A stretch of DNA of 64,000 bases, from positions 19,922 through 83,921 of the forward strand of contig NZ_FOTM01000017.1 in the NCBI RefSeq assembly GCF_900114565.1. The letters are read 5' to 3'. Position numbers and translations under genes: made by a program. The stretch is from Leifsonia sp. CL147. GTDB taxonomy: Bacteria; Actinomycetota; Actinomycetes; Actinomycetales; Microbacteriaceae. The notes below the pieces were generated by a model that was given only the letters and a program-made list of their open reading frames with translations, was not told the DNA's origin and ran no database searches. Positions within the stretch are counted from its first letter, which is position 1; the number at the start of each line of letters is the position of its first letter. Positions 26,231-34,959 of this stretch are shown here, one piece after another.

Positions 26231-26758
26231 ATGAGAACCCGTCGCCCCGCCCTCCCGGCCCTGCTCCTGGCCGGCTCGGCGCTCCTCCTCGCGGGGTGCG
26301 CGCCGACGGTCTCGCTCGACCCCGCGCCGGACGCGAACGCTCCCGGATGCGCGGAGATCAGCGTCCGCCTGCCCGACTCCGTCGCGGACAAGGCGAAGAG
26401 GGAGACGGACGCGCAGGCGACCGGCGCCTGGGGCGACCCGGCCGCGGTCATCCTGCGCTGCGGCGTCCCGCCGATCGGACCGACCACCAAACCGTGCGTC
26501 GACGTCAACGGCGTGGACTGGGTGCTCATGACGGACCCGGCCGCCAAGACGATCGTCTACCAGACGTTCGGTCGCACGCCCGCGACCGAAGTCATCATCG
26601 ACCATGTCGCCGGGGTGTCCGACTCGGCGGTGCTTCCCGAGTTCGCGAGCGCGATCTCGACCGTGAAGCAGACGCAGAAGTGCCTGTCCACTCTGGACAC
26701 CGACCCGGGAGCCACACCCTCCGCGACGCCGTCGCCGTCCGCGTCCCCGTCCCCCTGA
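26231..26758 (+). CDS. DUF3515 family lipoprotein
   Basis: 175 residues. Lipoprotein signal with lipobox LLAGC (Cys about 22), then the DUF3515 pattern: ISVRLPDSVADKAKRETDAQATGAWGDPAAVILRCGV and VNGVDWVLM, with paired Cys. The C-terminus is a short Pro/Ser/Ala-rich tail (PSATPSPSASPSP). The family is actinobacterial, sits beside ddl and thiL, and has no proven function. TAGCCT ends 7 bases before the ATG, suggesting a nearly leaderless message. Confidence 0.93.
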   Translation: MRTRRPALPALLLAGSALLLAGCAPTVSLDPAPDANAPGCAEISVRLPDSVADKAKRETDAQATGAWGDPAAVILRCGVPPIGPTTKPCVDVNGVDWVLMTDPAAKTIVYQTFGRTPATEVIIDHVAGVSDSAVLPEFASAISTVKQTQKCLSTLDTDPGATPSATPSPSASPSP

Positions 26759-26770
26759 CGAGACGGACGG

Positions 26771-26830
26771 CGACGCGACGCCACGCGATGCGACCCGATG
26801 CGACGCGATGCCACGCGATGCGATGCGATG
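26771..26830. repeat. 10-bp tandem repeat between DUF3515 and ddl
   Basis: Six consecutive 10-base units close to CGACGCGATG (26771, 26781, 26791, 26801, 26811, 26821), each with 0-2 changes. They fill the interval between two convergent genes. The 10-bp period equals about one helical turn, so repeated motifs would lie on one DNA face. Confidence 0.85.
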
Positions 26831-26861
26831 CGAGGTCGTCAGGCCGCACGCGTACGGCGCG

Positions 26862-27959
26862 TCAGACGGAGCCGCGGGCGATACCGACCTGGATCAGTTC
26901 GTCGATCAGTGCCGGGTAGCTCAGGCCCGACTCCTGCCAGCAGCGCGGGAACATCGAGATCGGAGTGAACCCGGGCATCGTGTTGATCTCGTTGATGACG
27001 AAGCCGACCTCGGTGAGGAAGAAGTCGACGCGGGCCAGGCCCTCGCCGCCGATCGCGTCGAAGCCGCGAACGGCGAGTTCGCGCATCTCGCCGAGTTGCG
27101 CCTCGGTCAGATCGGCCGGACACACCAGATCCACGCCCGGAGCATCCAGGTACTTCGCTGCGAAATCGTAGAAGTCGCGTCCGTCGACGACGATCTCACC
27201 CGCCACGGAGGCGCGCGACGGTTCGCCCGGCCGTCCCCCGAGGACCGCGATCTCTACCTCTCGGCCGCTCACCATCGCCTCGATGAGCACCCGGTGGTCC
27301 TCAGCGAATGCCGTCTCCATCGCGGCGTCGAGGTCCGACCAGTCCGAGACCTTCGTGACGCCGACGCTCGAGCCGGCCCGCGCCGGCTTCACGAACACCG
27401 GGAGCCCCAACGCGCCGGCATCCGTGCGGACGGCCTCGGGCGCGGTCCGCCATTCGTATGCCGACACGGTGCGCCACGGAGCGACCGGGATTCCCGCCTG
27501 AAGCAGCACGGTCTTGGTGAAGTGCTTGTCCATCCCGAGAGCGCTGGCCAGCACACCGCTGCCCACATACGGCAGCCCGACGAGCTCGAGCATGCCCTGC
27601 AGCGTGCCGTCCTCCCCCCACGGACCATGCAGGATCGGGAAGACGATGTCGACCGAGCCGAGCGACGAGCGCGCGCCGTCCCCGTCCACCACCGTGAGCT
27701 CGCGCGTGGCGACGCTGTCCGGCCACAGGATGCGCGTGCCGTTGTCCTCGACGGAGGGAAGCTTCTCGGCGTTCAGCGCGAAGCGGGCGGCGTCGTCCGG
27801 CTGCAGGGTGAAGGCGCCGTCACGCGTGATTCCGATCGGGATGACGTCGTAGCGGTCGCGATCGATGGCCTCAAGGACGCCTGCTGCCGTCGCGCAACTG
27901 ATCGAATGCTCGCTTGAGCGACCCCCAAAGAGAAGCGCGACTGCGACTCTGTCCGTCAT
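26862..27959 (-). CDS. ddl: D-alanine--D-alanine ligase
   Basis: 365 residues. Starts MTDRVAVALLFGGRSSEHSISC with the ligase signature GGRSSEHSIS. Further motifs are GPWGEDGTLQGMLELVGLPYVGSG, the ATP-grasp Lys region (VFVKPARAGSSVGV) and the metal-binding EINTMPGFTPISMFP. It makes the D-Ala-D-Ala dipeptide for peptidoglycan. The Tyr-type active-site loop and C-terminus look intact. Its start lies 89 bp inside the 3' end of gpsA. Confidence 0.97.
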   Translation of the reverse strand: MTDRVAVALLFGGRSSEHSISCATAAGVLEAIDRDRYDVIPIGITRDGAFTLQPDDAARFALNAEKLPSVEDNGTRILWPDSVATRELTVVDGDGARSSLGSVDIVFPILHGPWGEDGTLQGMLELVGLPYVGSGVLASALGMDKHFTKTVLLQAGIPVAPWRTVSAYEWRTAPEAVRTDAGALGLPVFVKPARAGSSVGVTKVSDWSDLDAAMETAFAEDHRVLIEAMVSGREVEIAVLGGRPGEPSRASVAGEIVVDGRDFYDFAAKYLDAPGVDLVCPADLTEAQLGEMRELAVRGFDAIGGEGLARVDFFLTEVGFVINEINTMPGFTPISMFPRCWQESGLSYPALIDELIQVGIARGSV

Positions 27960-29001
27960 CCACTGTCCTTTCGCCTTGCGGCTCGTCCGAATCCGTCGTG
28001 AGATGCGGTGCGATGTCCCTGGGATCGAGCGTACCGGCGAGCACCTGGCTCACCTGACGCACGATCGGCATCTCCACTCCGCGAGCCTCCGCAAGGCTCA
28101 GGATGGGCGCGACGGAGGCGAGACCCTCCGCCGTCTGGTTCATCTGCTTGACCACGTCGTGGAAGCCGTAGCCCTGCCCGAGCAGCCGGCCCGCCGTATT
28201 GTTGCGGCTGAGAGATGACTCGCACGTCGCGATGAGGTCGCCCAGGCCGGCCAGTCCGGACAGCGTCTCGGCTTGAGCGCCGTAGGCCACCGCGAAGTCG
28301 GTCATCTCGACCAGGCCGCGGGTGATGATCGACGCCTTGGTGTTCTCGCCGTAGCCGACACCGTCGACGATCCCGATCGCGACGGCGATCAGGTTCTTCA
28401 GCACCCCGCCGAACTCGGTGCCGATCACGTCGGTGTTGACGAAGCTGCGGAAGTACCGGTTCGTGGCCGCCATCGCGACGGCCTGCGCCGTCTCCAGGCT
28501 CGCCGACGAGACCACGGCGGCCGTCGGCTGCTCCCGGGCGATCTCCAGCGCCAGGTTCGGGCCGGAGGCGACGGCGATCCGTTCCAACTCGATCGGGAGC
28601 CCCTGAGCGATGACCTCGCTCATGCGCAGCCCTGTGCCCTTCTCCACGCCCTTCATCAGGCTGACGACCACCGTCTCGGGACCCAGATACGGGATCATCG
28701 CCTCGAGGTTCGAGCGGAGCATCTGACTGGGGATCGAGACGAACACCTGCTCGGCGCCCTGAATCGCCTCGCCCAGACGCGGAGTCGCGCGAAGATTCCG
28801 GGGCAGGTTGATGCCCTCGAGGTAATCGCTGTTGCGCTTCACCTCATTGATCTCGCGGGCGACCTCCGGACGCCTCGCCCACAGCACCACCTCGGAGCCG
28901 CCGTCGGCGAGGATCTTCGCGAACGTCGTCCCCCAGCTGCCGGCGCCGAGGACGGCGACGCGACGGGGACGGGCGATGGGAGCCTTCACTGCTTTAGCCA
29001 T
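27871..29001 (-). CDS. gpsA: Glycerol-3-phosphate dehydrogenase [NAD(P)+]
   Basis: 376 residues from the ATG at 29001. Rossmann motif VAVLGAGSWGTTFAKIL, then VVVSLMKGVEKGTGL, ASGPNLALEIA, the catalytic Lys in GGVLKNLIAVAIGIVDG and LSGLAGLGDLIATC. It makes sn-glycerol-3-phosphate for phospholipids. The start overlaps plsC by 8 bp. The C-terminus is about 40 residues longer than usual (DEPQGERTVDDGQSRSRASL) and is encoded over the first 89 bp of ddl in another frame. Confidence 0.95.
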   Translation of the reverse strand: MAKAVKAPIARPRRVAVLGAGSWGTTFAKILADGGSEVVLWARRPEVAREINEVKRNSDYLEGINLPRNLRATPRLGEAIQGAEQVFVSIPSQMLRSNLEAMIPYLGPETVVVSLMKGVEKGTGLRMSEVIAQGLPIELERIAVASGPNLALEIAREQPTAAVVSSASLETAQAVAMAATNRYFRSFVNTDVIGTEFGGVLKNLIAVAIGIVDGVGYGENTKASIITRGLVEMTDFAVAYGAQAETLSGLAGLGDLIATCESSLSRNNTAGRLLGQGYGFHDVVKQMNQTAEGLASVAPILSLAEARGVEMPIVRQVSQVLAGTLDPRDIAPHLTTDSDEPQGERTVDDGQSRSRASLWGSLKRAFDQLRDGSRRP

Positions 29002-29764
29002 CGAAGCGGCCGGTCTCCTTCTGATTGTGTTGCGACGGGTCCCAGCGCTGGGCAGGGGCCTTCTCTCCGCGGAGGTCTTCCAAGAGCGCGGTGATCGCAT
29101 CCATGATGACCGCGGTCGCCTCGGTCAGGGTCGCATTGTCGAGGGGCCGGCCCCGGAAGGCGGAAAGGTCGACCGGGTCGCCGATCTTCACGTCGATCGT
29201 CTTGCGCGGGAACCAGCTGATCTTCTTCGCGTAGCGCGCCATCACCTGCTGGGTGCCCCAATGCGCCATGGGGATGACCGGGATGTCATGCTCGAGGGCC
29301 ATGCGGGCGGCGCCGGCCTTGCCGCGCATGGGCCACATGTCCGGATCGCGGGTGAGCGAGCCCTCGGGATAGATGACGACGATCTGCCCCTCATCGACGA
29401 TCTTCTGCGCCACCTCGAGCGGCGCGGCGCCCCGGGCGTTCCCGCCGCGGGAGACGGGGACCTGCCCCGACCGGCGCAGGAACCAGCCGGCCACGGGGAC
29501 GCGGAACAGGCTCTCCTTCGCCAGGAAGCGCGGCAGGCGCCCCAGCTTCCAGGCGACCATGCCCATCATGACCGGGTCGATCTCGCTGTAATGGTTGGGC
29601 GCGAGGATGAACGCGCCGCTGCGCGGCAGCTTCTCGGCATCCACGATGCGGAAGCGGGCGAGCATGCTCCCGATCGGAACGAGGATTCCGGCGAGAACCC
29701 AGAAGACCGACGGACGGCTCTTCTCGGAGCGCTGCTTCTTCACGGGCGAATCGGATTCAGGCAT
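28994..29764 (-). CDS. plsC: 1-acylglycerol-3-phosphate acyltransferase
   Basis: 256 residues from MPESDSPVKK (ATG at 29764). One hydrophobic N-terminal helix, the acyltransferase HX4D motif NHYSEIDP, the glycerolphosphate site (FRVPVAGWFLRRSGQVPVSR) and EGSLTRD (usually EGTRS). It makes phosphatidic acid at the membrane. It sits in the lipid/wall operon murA-plsC-gpsA-ddl, here separated from murA by a VapBC pair. Confidence 0.93.
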   Translation of the reverse strand: MPESDSPVKKQRSEKSRPSVFWVLAGILVPIGSMLARFRIVDAEKLPRSGAFILAPNHYSEIDPVMMGMVAWKLGRLPRFLAKESLFRVPVAGWFLRRSGQVPVSRGGNARGAAPLEVAQKIVDEGQIVVIYPEGSLTRDPDMWPMRGKAGAARMALEHDIPVIPMAHWGTQQVMARYAKKISWFPRKTIDVKIGDPVDLSAFRGRPLDNATLTEATAVIMDAITALLEDLRGEKAPAQRWDPSQHNQKETGRFDG

Positions 29765-29824
29765 CGTCCCATTATCCGCGACACAGCATCGGGCTCGGCG
29801 CATGAAGGCGGAGCGGCTCCGTGT

Positions 29825-30229
29825 TCACAGGGTCACCGCGACAGGACGGAGGTCGAGATCCGGGATGCCCGCGAAATCGGCCGGATTGCAGGTATGGAGC
29901 GGCAGATCGCGTGAGATCGCGGTCGCGGCGATGAGGGCGTCGAACGCCCGCGCCGACGGCTTCCTTCCGGCCTCGCGGAAGGAGTGAGCGACGCGGGCGA
30001 AGGCCCGCGCTGCAGCCGAATCGAACGGAATCGGGTCGAAGTCGGCCTCGGCCAGCTGGAGGTGCGCCTGGCGTGCCGCGCGCTCCTCCTCGGTTTTCGC
30101 CACCAGCGGACCGACGGACAGCTCGGCGAGTGTGATCGCGCTGATCGACGGGATCTCCGGAAGCTCCGCCGGATCGGCGACCCGGTTCAGCAGGAGAAGG
30201 GTCGACGTGTCGAGGAGCCCCGGCTGCAT
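29825..30229 (-). CDS. PIN-domain toxin (VapC type)
   Basis: 134 residues. PIN-fold acidic residues are visible: LLDTSTLLL (first Asp), LAELSVG (Glu), FDALIAATA (Asp) and TCNPADF (last Asp). VapC toxins are RNases that cut tRNA or rRNA. The ATG at 30229 overlaps the antitoxin stop in TGATG; upstream in-frame GTG or ATG codons (30232, 30235) add one or two residues only. It lies between murA and plsC. Confidence 0.88.
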   Translation of the reverse strand: MQPGLLDTSTLLLLNRVADPAELPEIPSISAITLAELSVGPLVAKTEEERAARQAHLQLAEADFDPIPFDSAAARAFARVAHSFREAGRKPSARAFDALIAATAISRDLPLHTCNPADFAGIPDLDLRPVAVTL

Positions 30230-30465
30230 CACCATTCCTGGTCGACGATCTCGTCGATGTCGGACAGCAGCGCACGCGGGTCGACGGCCGGCACGGCTCT
30301 CCTCCCCTCGATCAGGGCCGAGACGGCCCGTCCCGGCACGGCGAGCGGGGACAGTTCCGCCACCGCCACGCCGTCTCTCGTCACGGTCAGGTGTTCGCCA
30401 CGAGCCACCCTGTCGAGGATGTCGCCGCCATGATTTCTGAGATCTCTCACGCTGACAGTCTGCAT
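30229..30465 (-). CDS. Phd/YefM-type antitoxin of VapC pair
   Basis: 78 residues. Starts MQTVSVRDLRNHGGDILDRVARGEHL, followed by TVTRDGVAVAELSPL, the Phd/YefM DNA-binding fold; the C-terminal half is the toxin-binding tail (DPRALLSDIDEIVDQEW). A TACAGT hexamer (30472-30477, minus) lies exactly 6 bases before the ATG, which would make the message leaderless. It should neutralise the following VapC and repress its own promoter. Confidence 0.88.
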   Translation of the reverse strand: MQTVSVRDLRNHGGDILDRVARGEHLTVTRDGVAVAELSPLAVPGRAVSALIEGRRAVPAVDPRALLSDIDEIVDQEW

Positions 30466-30520
30466 GAGGGGACTGTATCACGGGTGAGACAATCGTGGAT
30501 CTGTGGATAACTCCGGAGAG

Positions 30521-31891
30521 TCAGCCTTCGAGGACGAAGTCCGCTCCGAGCAACTGCAGCTTCGTGATGAAGTTCTCGTACCCGCGGCTGATGATCCCGA
30601 CGTTGCTCACCGTGGACCGGCCCTCGGCCGTCAGCGCCGCGATCAGGTGGCTGAATCCGCCACGAAGGTCGGGGACCTCGATGTCGGCGCCCTTCAACTC
30701 CACCGGACCCATGATGACCGCGGAGTGGTTGAAGTTGCGCTGGCCGAAACGGCACGGATGGCCGCCGAGGCACTCCTTGTGCACCTGGATCTTCGCGCCC
30801 ATGTCGATGAGGGCATCCACGAAGCCGAAGCGCTGCTCGTACACCGTCTCGTGCACGATCGACACGCCCGACGCCTTGGTCAGCGCCACGACGAGCGGCT
30901 GCTGCCAGTCCGTCATGAAGCCGGGGTGCACATCCGTCTCGATCACGACCGGCTTGAGCTCACCTCCCGGGTGGTAGAAGCGGATGCCGTCGTCGTTGAT
31001 CTCGAAGGCGCCGCCCACCTTGCGGAAGACGTTGAGGAAGGTGAGCATCTCGGGCTGGCGTGCTCCGCCGACGAAGATGTCGCCCCCGGTCGCCAGAGCG
31101 GCGGCCGCCCAGCTGGCGGCCTCGTTCCGGTCGAACAGCGCGGTGTGGCTGTAACCGACGAGCGAATCGACGCCCTCGATGCGGATCACCCGGTCGGTGT
31201 CGACAGAGATGATCGCCCCCATCTTCTGCAGGACGTTGATGAGATCCATGATCTCGGGCTCGATGGCCGCGCCCTTGAGCTCGGTGATGCCGGCGGCGCG
31301 GACCGCTGTGAGCAGCACCTGCTCCGTGGCGCCCACGCTCGGGTACGGGAGCTCCAGCTTGGCGCCGTGGAGGCCGTTGGGGGCCGTCATCCGGATGCCG
31401 CTGGGCAGCTTGTCGACCACCGCGCCGAACTTGCGCAGCACCTCGAGGTGGTAGTCGATCGGCCGGTCGCCGATCCGGCAGCCGCCCAGGTCGGGGATGA
31501 ACGCCTCGCCGAGACGGTGCAGCAGCGGCCCGCAGAACAGGATCGGGATGCGGCTGGAACCGGCGTGCGCGTCGATGTCCGCCATGTGGGCCGACTCCAC
31601 GGCGCTCGGATCGAGCAGGAGCTCGCCCTCCTCCGCGCCGTCCGTCACCTTGACGCCGTGCACGTCGAGCAGCCCGCGCACCACCCGGACGTCGGAGATG
31701 TCCGGCACATTCCGCAGGACGCTCGGGCCTTCGCCGAGGATCGCGGCGACCATCGCCTTGGTGACGAAGTTCTTGGCGCCGCGGATCTCGATGCGGCCCT
31801 GGAGCGGAATCCCGCCGTTGATCGTGATGCGATCGCCTTTGAGGCCCACGTGGGCTCCTGCCGCCTGAGCGTCCTGAAGAAGAGAATTCAA
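30521..31891 (-). CDS. murA: UDP-N-acetylglucosamine 1-carboxyvinyltransferase
   Basis: 456 residues. Starts with substrate motif [25 protein letters not shown], has the active-site Cys loop [10 protein letters not shown] (fosfomycin-type Cys retained) and the C-terminal [13 protein letters not shown]. First committed step of peptidoglycan synthesis. The loop reads CRIGDRP where many enzymes have CxIGARP. The start overlaps leuD in an ATGA (31888-31891), so murA is tied to leucine biosynthesis genes on one transcript. Confidence 0.95.
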   Translation of the reverse strand: MNSLLQDAQAAGAHVGLKGDRITINGGIPLQGRIEIRGAKNFVTKAMVAAILGEGPSVLRNVPDISDVRVVRGLLDVHGVKVTDGAEEGELLLDPSAVESAHMADIDAHAGSSRIPILFCGPLLHRLGEAFIPDLGGCRIGDRPIDYHLEVLRKFGAVVDKLPSGIRMTAPNGLHGAKLELPYPSVGATEQVLLTAVRAAGITELKGAAIEPEIMDLINVLQKMGAIISVDTDRVIRIEGVDSLVGYSHTALFDRNEAASWAAAALATGGDIFVGGARQPEMLTFLNVFRKVGGAFEINDDGIRFYHPGGELKPVVIETDVHPGFMTDWQQPLVVALTKASGVSIVHETVYEQRFGFVDALIDMGAKIQVHKECLGGHPCRFGQRNFNHSAVIMGPVELKGADIEVPDLRGGFSHLIAALTAEGRSTVSNVGIISRGYENFITKLQLLGADFVLEG

Positions 31892-32487
31892 AGTTTCACC
31901 GGGAGGGTCATGGGCCGCCAGCTCGCGCGGCCCGATTCGTATTCGGAGATGCGCGCCTCGTCGCGCAGGGTCAGAGCGATGTCATCCAACCCTTCGAGCA
32001 AACGCCAGCGAGTGTAGTCGTCGATCTCGAAAGACACCGTCACTGCACCCACGCTCGCAGTCTTGGCAACCAGATCCACGGTGGCGGATATTCCCGGCTG
32101 CGCCTCGATCGCCTCCCACAGGCGCTCGGCGTCCTCCTCCGAGATGATCCCGGTGAGAAGGCCCTGCTTCCCCGCATTCCCGCGGAAGATGTCGGCGAAG
32201 CGCGGGCTCAGCACCACCCGGAACCCGAAGTCCCGGAGCGCCCACACAGCGTGTTCGCGAGACGAACCCGTCCCGAAATCGGAGCCGGCCACGAGCACCG
32301 TCGCACCCTGGTACTCCGGGCGGTTGAGGATGAAATCGGGGTCCTGGCGCCAAGCGTGGAACAGCGCATCCTCGAAGCCCGTCTTCGTGACGCGCTTGAG
32401 GAACACCGCGGGGATGATCTGGTCGGTGTCCACGTTGGAACGGCGGAAGGGGACCGCCGTGCCGGTGACTGTCTCGAACTTCTCCAT
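31888..32487 (-). CDS. leuD: 3-isopropylmalate dehydratase small subunit
   Basis: 199 residues. LeuD motifs [50 protein letters not shown] and the C-terminal [14 protein letters not shown]. With LeuC it isomerises 2- to 3-isopropylmalate in leucine synthesis. The ATG overlaps the leuC stop by one base (TGATG). Confidence 0.97.
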   Translation of the reverse strand: MEKFETVTGTAVPFRRSNVDTDQIIPAVFLKRVTKTGFEDALFHAWRQDPDFILNRPEYQGATVLVAGSDFGTGSSREHAVWALRDFGFRVVLSPRFADIFRGNAGKQGLLTGIISEEDAERLWEAIEAQPGISATVDLVAKTASVGAVTVSFEIDDYTRWRLLEGLDDIALTLRDEARISEYESGRASWRPMTLPVKL

Positions 32488-33971
32488 CAGGCGCGCACCT
32501 TCTCTCCGATAGCGTTCAGCGTGCCGCCATCCTGCGGCGTGTCATCGCCTTCGTGCTCCAGGTCCCACGGGCTCGACAGCGTCCCGCGGATCGCCGTCGC
32601 CGCAGCGACCAGGGGCGACACCAGGTGGGTGCGGCCGCCCTTGCCCTGGCGGCCCTCGAAGTTGCGGTTGGAGGTGGAGGCGCAGCGCTCCCCCGGAGCG
32701 AGCTGGTCGGGGTTCATGCCCAGGCACATCGAGCACCCGGCGAACCGCCACTCCGCACCGAACTCTTCGACGATCTTGTCGATCCCCTCGGCCTCGGCCT
32801 CGATGCGCACGCGGGCGGAGCCCGGGACGACCATGACGCGCACGCCGTCGGCCTTCGTGCGCCCCTTGATGATGGAGGCGAACGCCCGCAGGTCTTCGAT
32901 GCGGCTGTTGGTGCAGGAGCCCATGAAGACCGCATCCACCGGGATGCTCTTCATCGGCGTGCCCGGCTCGAGGTCCATGTACTCCAGCGCTCGCTCGGCG
33001 GCAGCGCGGGCGTTCGGGTCGGCGATCGTGGCGGGGTCGGGCACCGCCTGGCTGAGCGAGACGCCCTGGCCGGGATTGGTCCCCCAGGTGACGAACGGCT
33101 CGATCTCGGCGGCGTCGAGGTACACCTCCGCGTCGAAGACGGCGTCGTCGTCCGTCTGCAGCGTCTTCCAGTACGCGACCGCCTCATCCCAGTCGTCGCC
33201 GTGCGGCGCGTGCGGGCGGCCATTCAGGTAGGCGAACGTCGTCTCGTCGGGCGCGACCATGCCGGCGCGGGCGCCGGCCTCGATGGACATGTTGCAGATC
33301 GTCATCCGGCCCTCCATGGAGAGCGCGCGGATGGCGCTTCCGCGGTACTCCAGGACGTAGCCCTGCCCGCCGCCGGTCCCGATCTTGGCGATGACGGCGA
33401 GGATGATGTCCTTGGCCGTCACACCCGGGCGCAGGTCGCCCTCGACGGTGATCGCCATGGTCTTGAACGGCTTCAGCGGGAGCGTCTGCGTGGCGAGCAC
33501 GTGCTCCACCTCGCTGGTGCCGATCCCGAAGGCCATCGCGCCGAACGCGCCGTGCGTCGACGTGTGCGAGTCGCCGCACACCACGGTGATGCCCGGCATC
33601 GTCAGGCCCAGCTGCGGGCCCACGACGTGCACGATGCCCTGTTCGATGTCTCCGAGCGAGTGCAGGCGGATGCCGAACTCCTCGGCGTTCCGGCGCAGCG
33701 TCTCGATCTGCGTCCGACTGGTCAGGTCGGCGATCGGCCGGTCGATGCCGATCGTCGGCGTGTTGTGGTCCTCGGTCGCGATCGTGAGATCGGGACGGCG
33801 GACCGGGCGGCCTGCCATTCGCAGACCATCGAAGGCCTGCGGACTCGTCACCTCATGGACGAGGTGCAGATCGATGTAGATGAGGTCGGGCGAACCATCT
33901 TCGCCCTTTGCGACCAGATGGTCGTTCCAGACTTTCTCGGCCAGCGTCAGCGGCCCGGTGGGGGTGCTCAT
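32487..33971 (-). CDS. leuC: 3-isopropylmalate dehydratase large subunit
   Basis: 494 residues, an aconitase-family [4Fe-4S] enzyme. Conserved [30 protein letters not shown], the first cluster Cys in [12 protein letters not shown] and the pair in [27 protein letters not shown] closes the active site. First gene of leuC-leuD-murA. AAGGAG lies about 13 bases before the ATG, within a structured leader. Confidence 0.97.
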   Translation of the reverse strand: MSTPTGPLTLAEKVWNDHLVAKGEDGSPDLIYIDLHLVHEVTSPQAFDGLRMAGRPVRRPDLTIATEDHNTPTIGIDRPIADLTSRTQIETLRRNAEEFGIRLHSLGDIEQGIVHVVGPQLGLTMPGITVVCGDSHTSTHGAFGAMAFGIGTSEVEHVLATQTLPLKPFKTMAITVEGDLRPGVTAKDIILAVIAKIGTGGGQGYVLEYRGSAIRALSMEGRMTICNMSIEAGARAGMVAPDETTFAYLNGRPHAPHGDDWDEAVAYWKTLQTDDDAVFDAEVYLDAAEIEPFVTWGTNPGQGVSLSQAVPDPATIADPNARAAAERALEYMDLEPGTPMKSIPVDAVFMGSCTNSRIEDLRAFASIIKGRTKADGVRVMVVPGSARVRIEAEAEGIDKIVEEFGAEWRFAGCSMCLGMNPDQLAPGERCASTSNRNFEGRQGKGGRTHLVSPLVAAATAIRGTLSSPWDLEHEGDDTPQDGGTLNAIGEKVRA

Positions 33972-34019
33972 TCTCTTACGAACTCCTTAGCGTGTGAACG
34001 GATCAGCCGTCGACGGACT

Positions 34020-34058
34020 CCGCGGCGAGGGTGGCCTGATGACTAGGACTCGCCGCGG
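34020..34058 (-). promoter_or_regulatory. Hairpin in the leuC leader (possible attenuator)
   Basis: On the minus strand CCGCGGCGAG and CTCGCCGCGG form a perfect 10-bp stem with a 19-base loop, about 50 bases before leuC. A second palindrome, CCGTCGACGG, follows close by. A short reading frame, MVLWVCVRGSSPP, ends at TAG just before the first stem, but has only one Leu codon. The region could be an attenuator, but this is not proven. Confidence 0.35.
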
Positions 34059-34153
34059 CGGCTAAGGAGGAGAAGACCCGCGTACACACACCCAGAGTAC
34101 CATCCGGCGCCGAGGGTCCCTCCGGTTGCGCGGCCGGCGTGGCAGCCACCGGC

Positions 34154-34903
34154 TCACGCCCTCGGCGTCTCCTCGGTGACGGATTCGACCAGGATCACCG
34201 TGATGTTGTCATGTCCGCCCGCCTCGTTCGCCGCGTCGACGAGGGCCGCCGCCGGGTCCGGGTGGCCCGCCGCGAGGACCTCCGCGATCCGGCGATCGCT
34301 CAGTTCGCGCGTGAGCCCGTCCGAGCAGATCAGGAAGACCTGCCGGCCCTCCTCGGCGATCAGCTCGACGTCGGCATCGACGAAGTCCTCGGCGCCGAGC
34401 GCGCGCGTGATGACGTTCCGCTCCGGATGGATGGCGGCCTGCACCTCGGTGATGAGCCCGGCATCGAGCAGTTCCTGGACGGCCGAATGATCGACCGTCA
34501 GCTGGCGGAGGCGTTCGCCGTCCCAGGAGTAGACCCGCGAGTCGCCGACGTTGACGACCATCCACTGCTCCGCCGCCAGTTCGGGAACCCGGACGCGGAC
34601 GATTCCGGTCAGGGTCGTGCCAGCGACGGCCGGGCCGGACTCGTCGGCCCCGGACAGCGCGCGCACCGCCGCGTTGGCCTCGTCGATCGCACGGATCACC
34701 TCGTCGGGAGTCGGACGGCTGCCCGGCTGGAGCGTGCGGGCGAGGCTCTCCACGGCGGTCCTGCTGGCCAGGTCGCCGCGCGCGTGGCCGCCCATTCCGT
34801 CGGCCACGACGAAGACCGGGTCCTCGGCGAGAGCGCTGTCCTCGTTCACCTGGCGTACCGCACCCGTGTCGCTGCAGACGGTCACCCCGACGCGAGAGCT
34901 CAT
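34154..34903 (-). CDS. PP2C-type serine/threonine phosphatase
   Basis: 249 residues from ATG at 34903, which has GGAGG 10 bases upstream. PP2C motifs: TDTG-like CSDTGAVRQVNEDS, VVADGMGGHARGD, VNVGDSRVYSWDG, LICSDGLTREL and GGHDNITVILV, all metal-binding Asp residues present. It is a soluble, PstP/PrpC-like phosphatase without a transmembrane part, so probably a general dephosphorylating partner of Ser/Thr kinases. No kinase gene lies nearby. Confidence 0.93.
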   Translation of the reverse strand: MSSRVGVTVCSDTGAVRQVNEDSALAEDPVFVVADGMGGHARGDLASRTAVESLARTLQPGSRPTPDEVIRAIDEANAAVRALSGADESGPAVAGTTLTGIVRVRVPELAAEQWMVVNVGDSRVYSWDGERLRQLTVDHSAVQELLDAGLITEVQAAIHPERNVITRALGAEDFVDADVELIAEEGRQVFLICSDGLTRELSDRRIAEVLAAGHPDPAAALVDAANEAGGHDNITVILVESVTEETPRA

Positions 34904-34959
34904 GTGCGGTGATCCTCCTGCTCCGGCGGCGCAGCTCAGCGCGCCTGTGTCGGACCATC

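Noticed and set aside
29825..30481. Extended 218-codon version of the PIN toxin
   Set aside because: The extra N-terminus is the antitoxin gene read in another frame; the PIN fold starts at the TGATG overlap.
34039..34065. Nine-codon frame (MTRTRRGG) on the plus strand before leuC's divergent side
   Set aside because: There is no downstream gene on the plus strand. It is the complement of the leuC leader hairpin.
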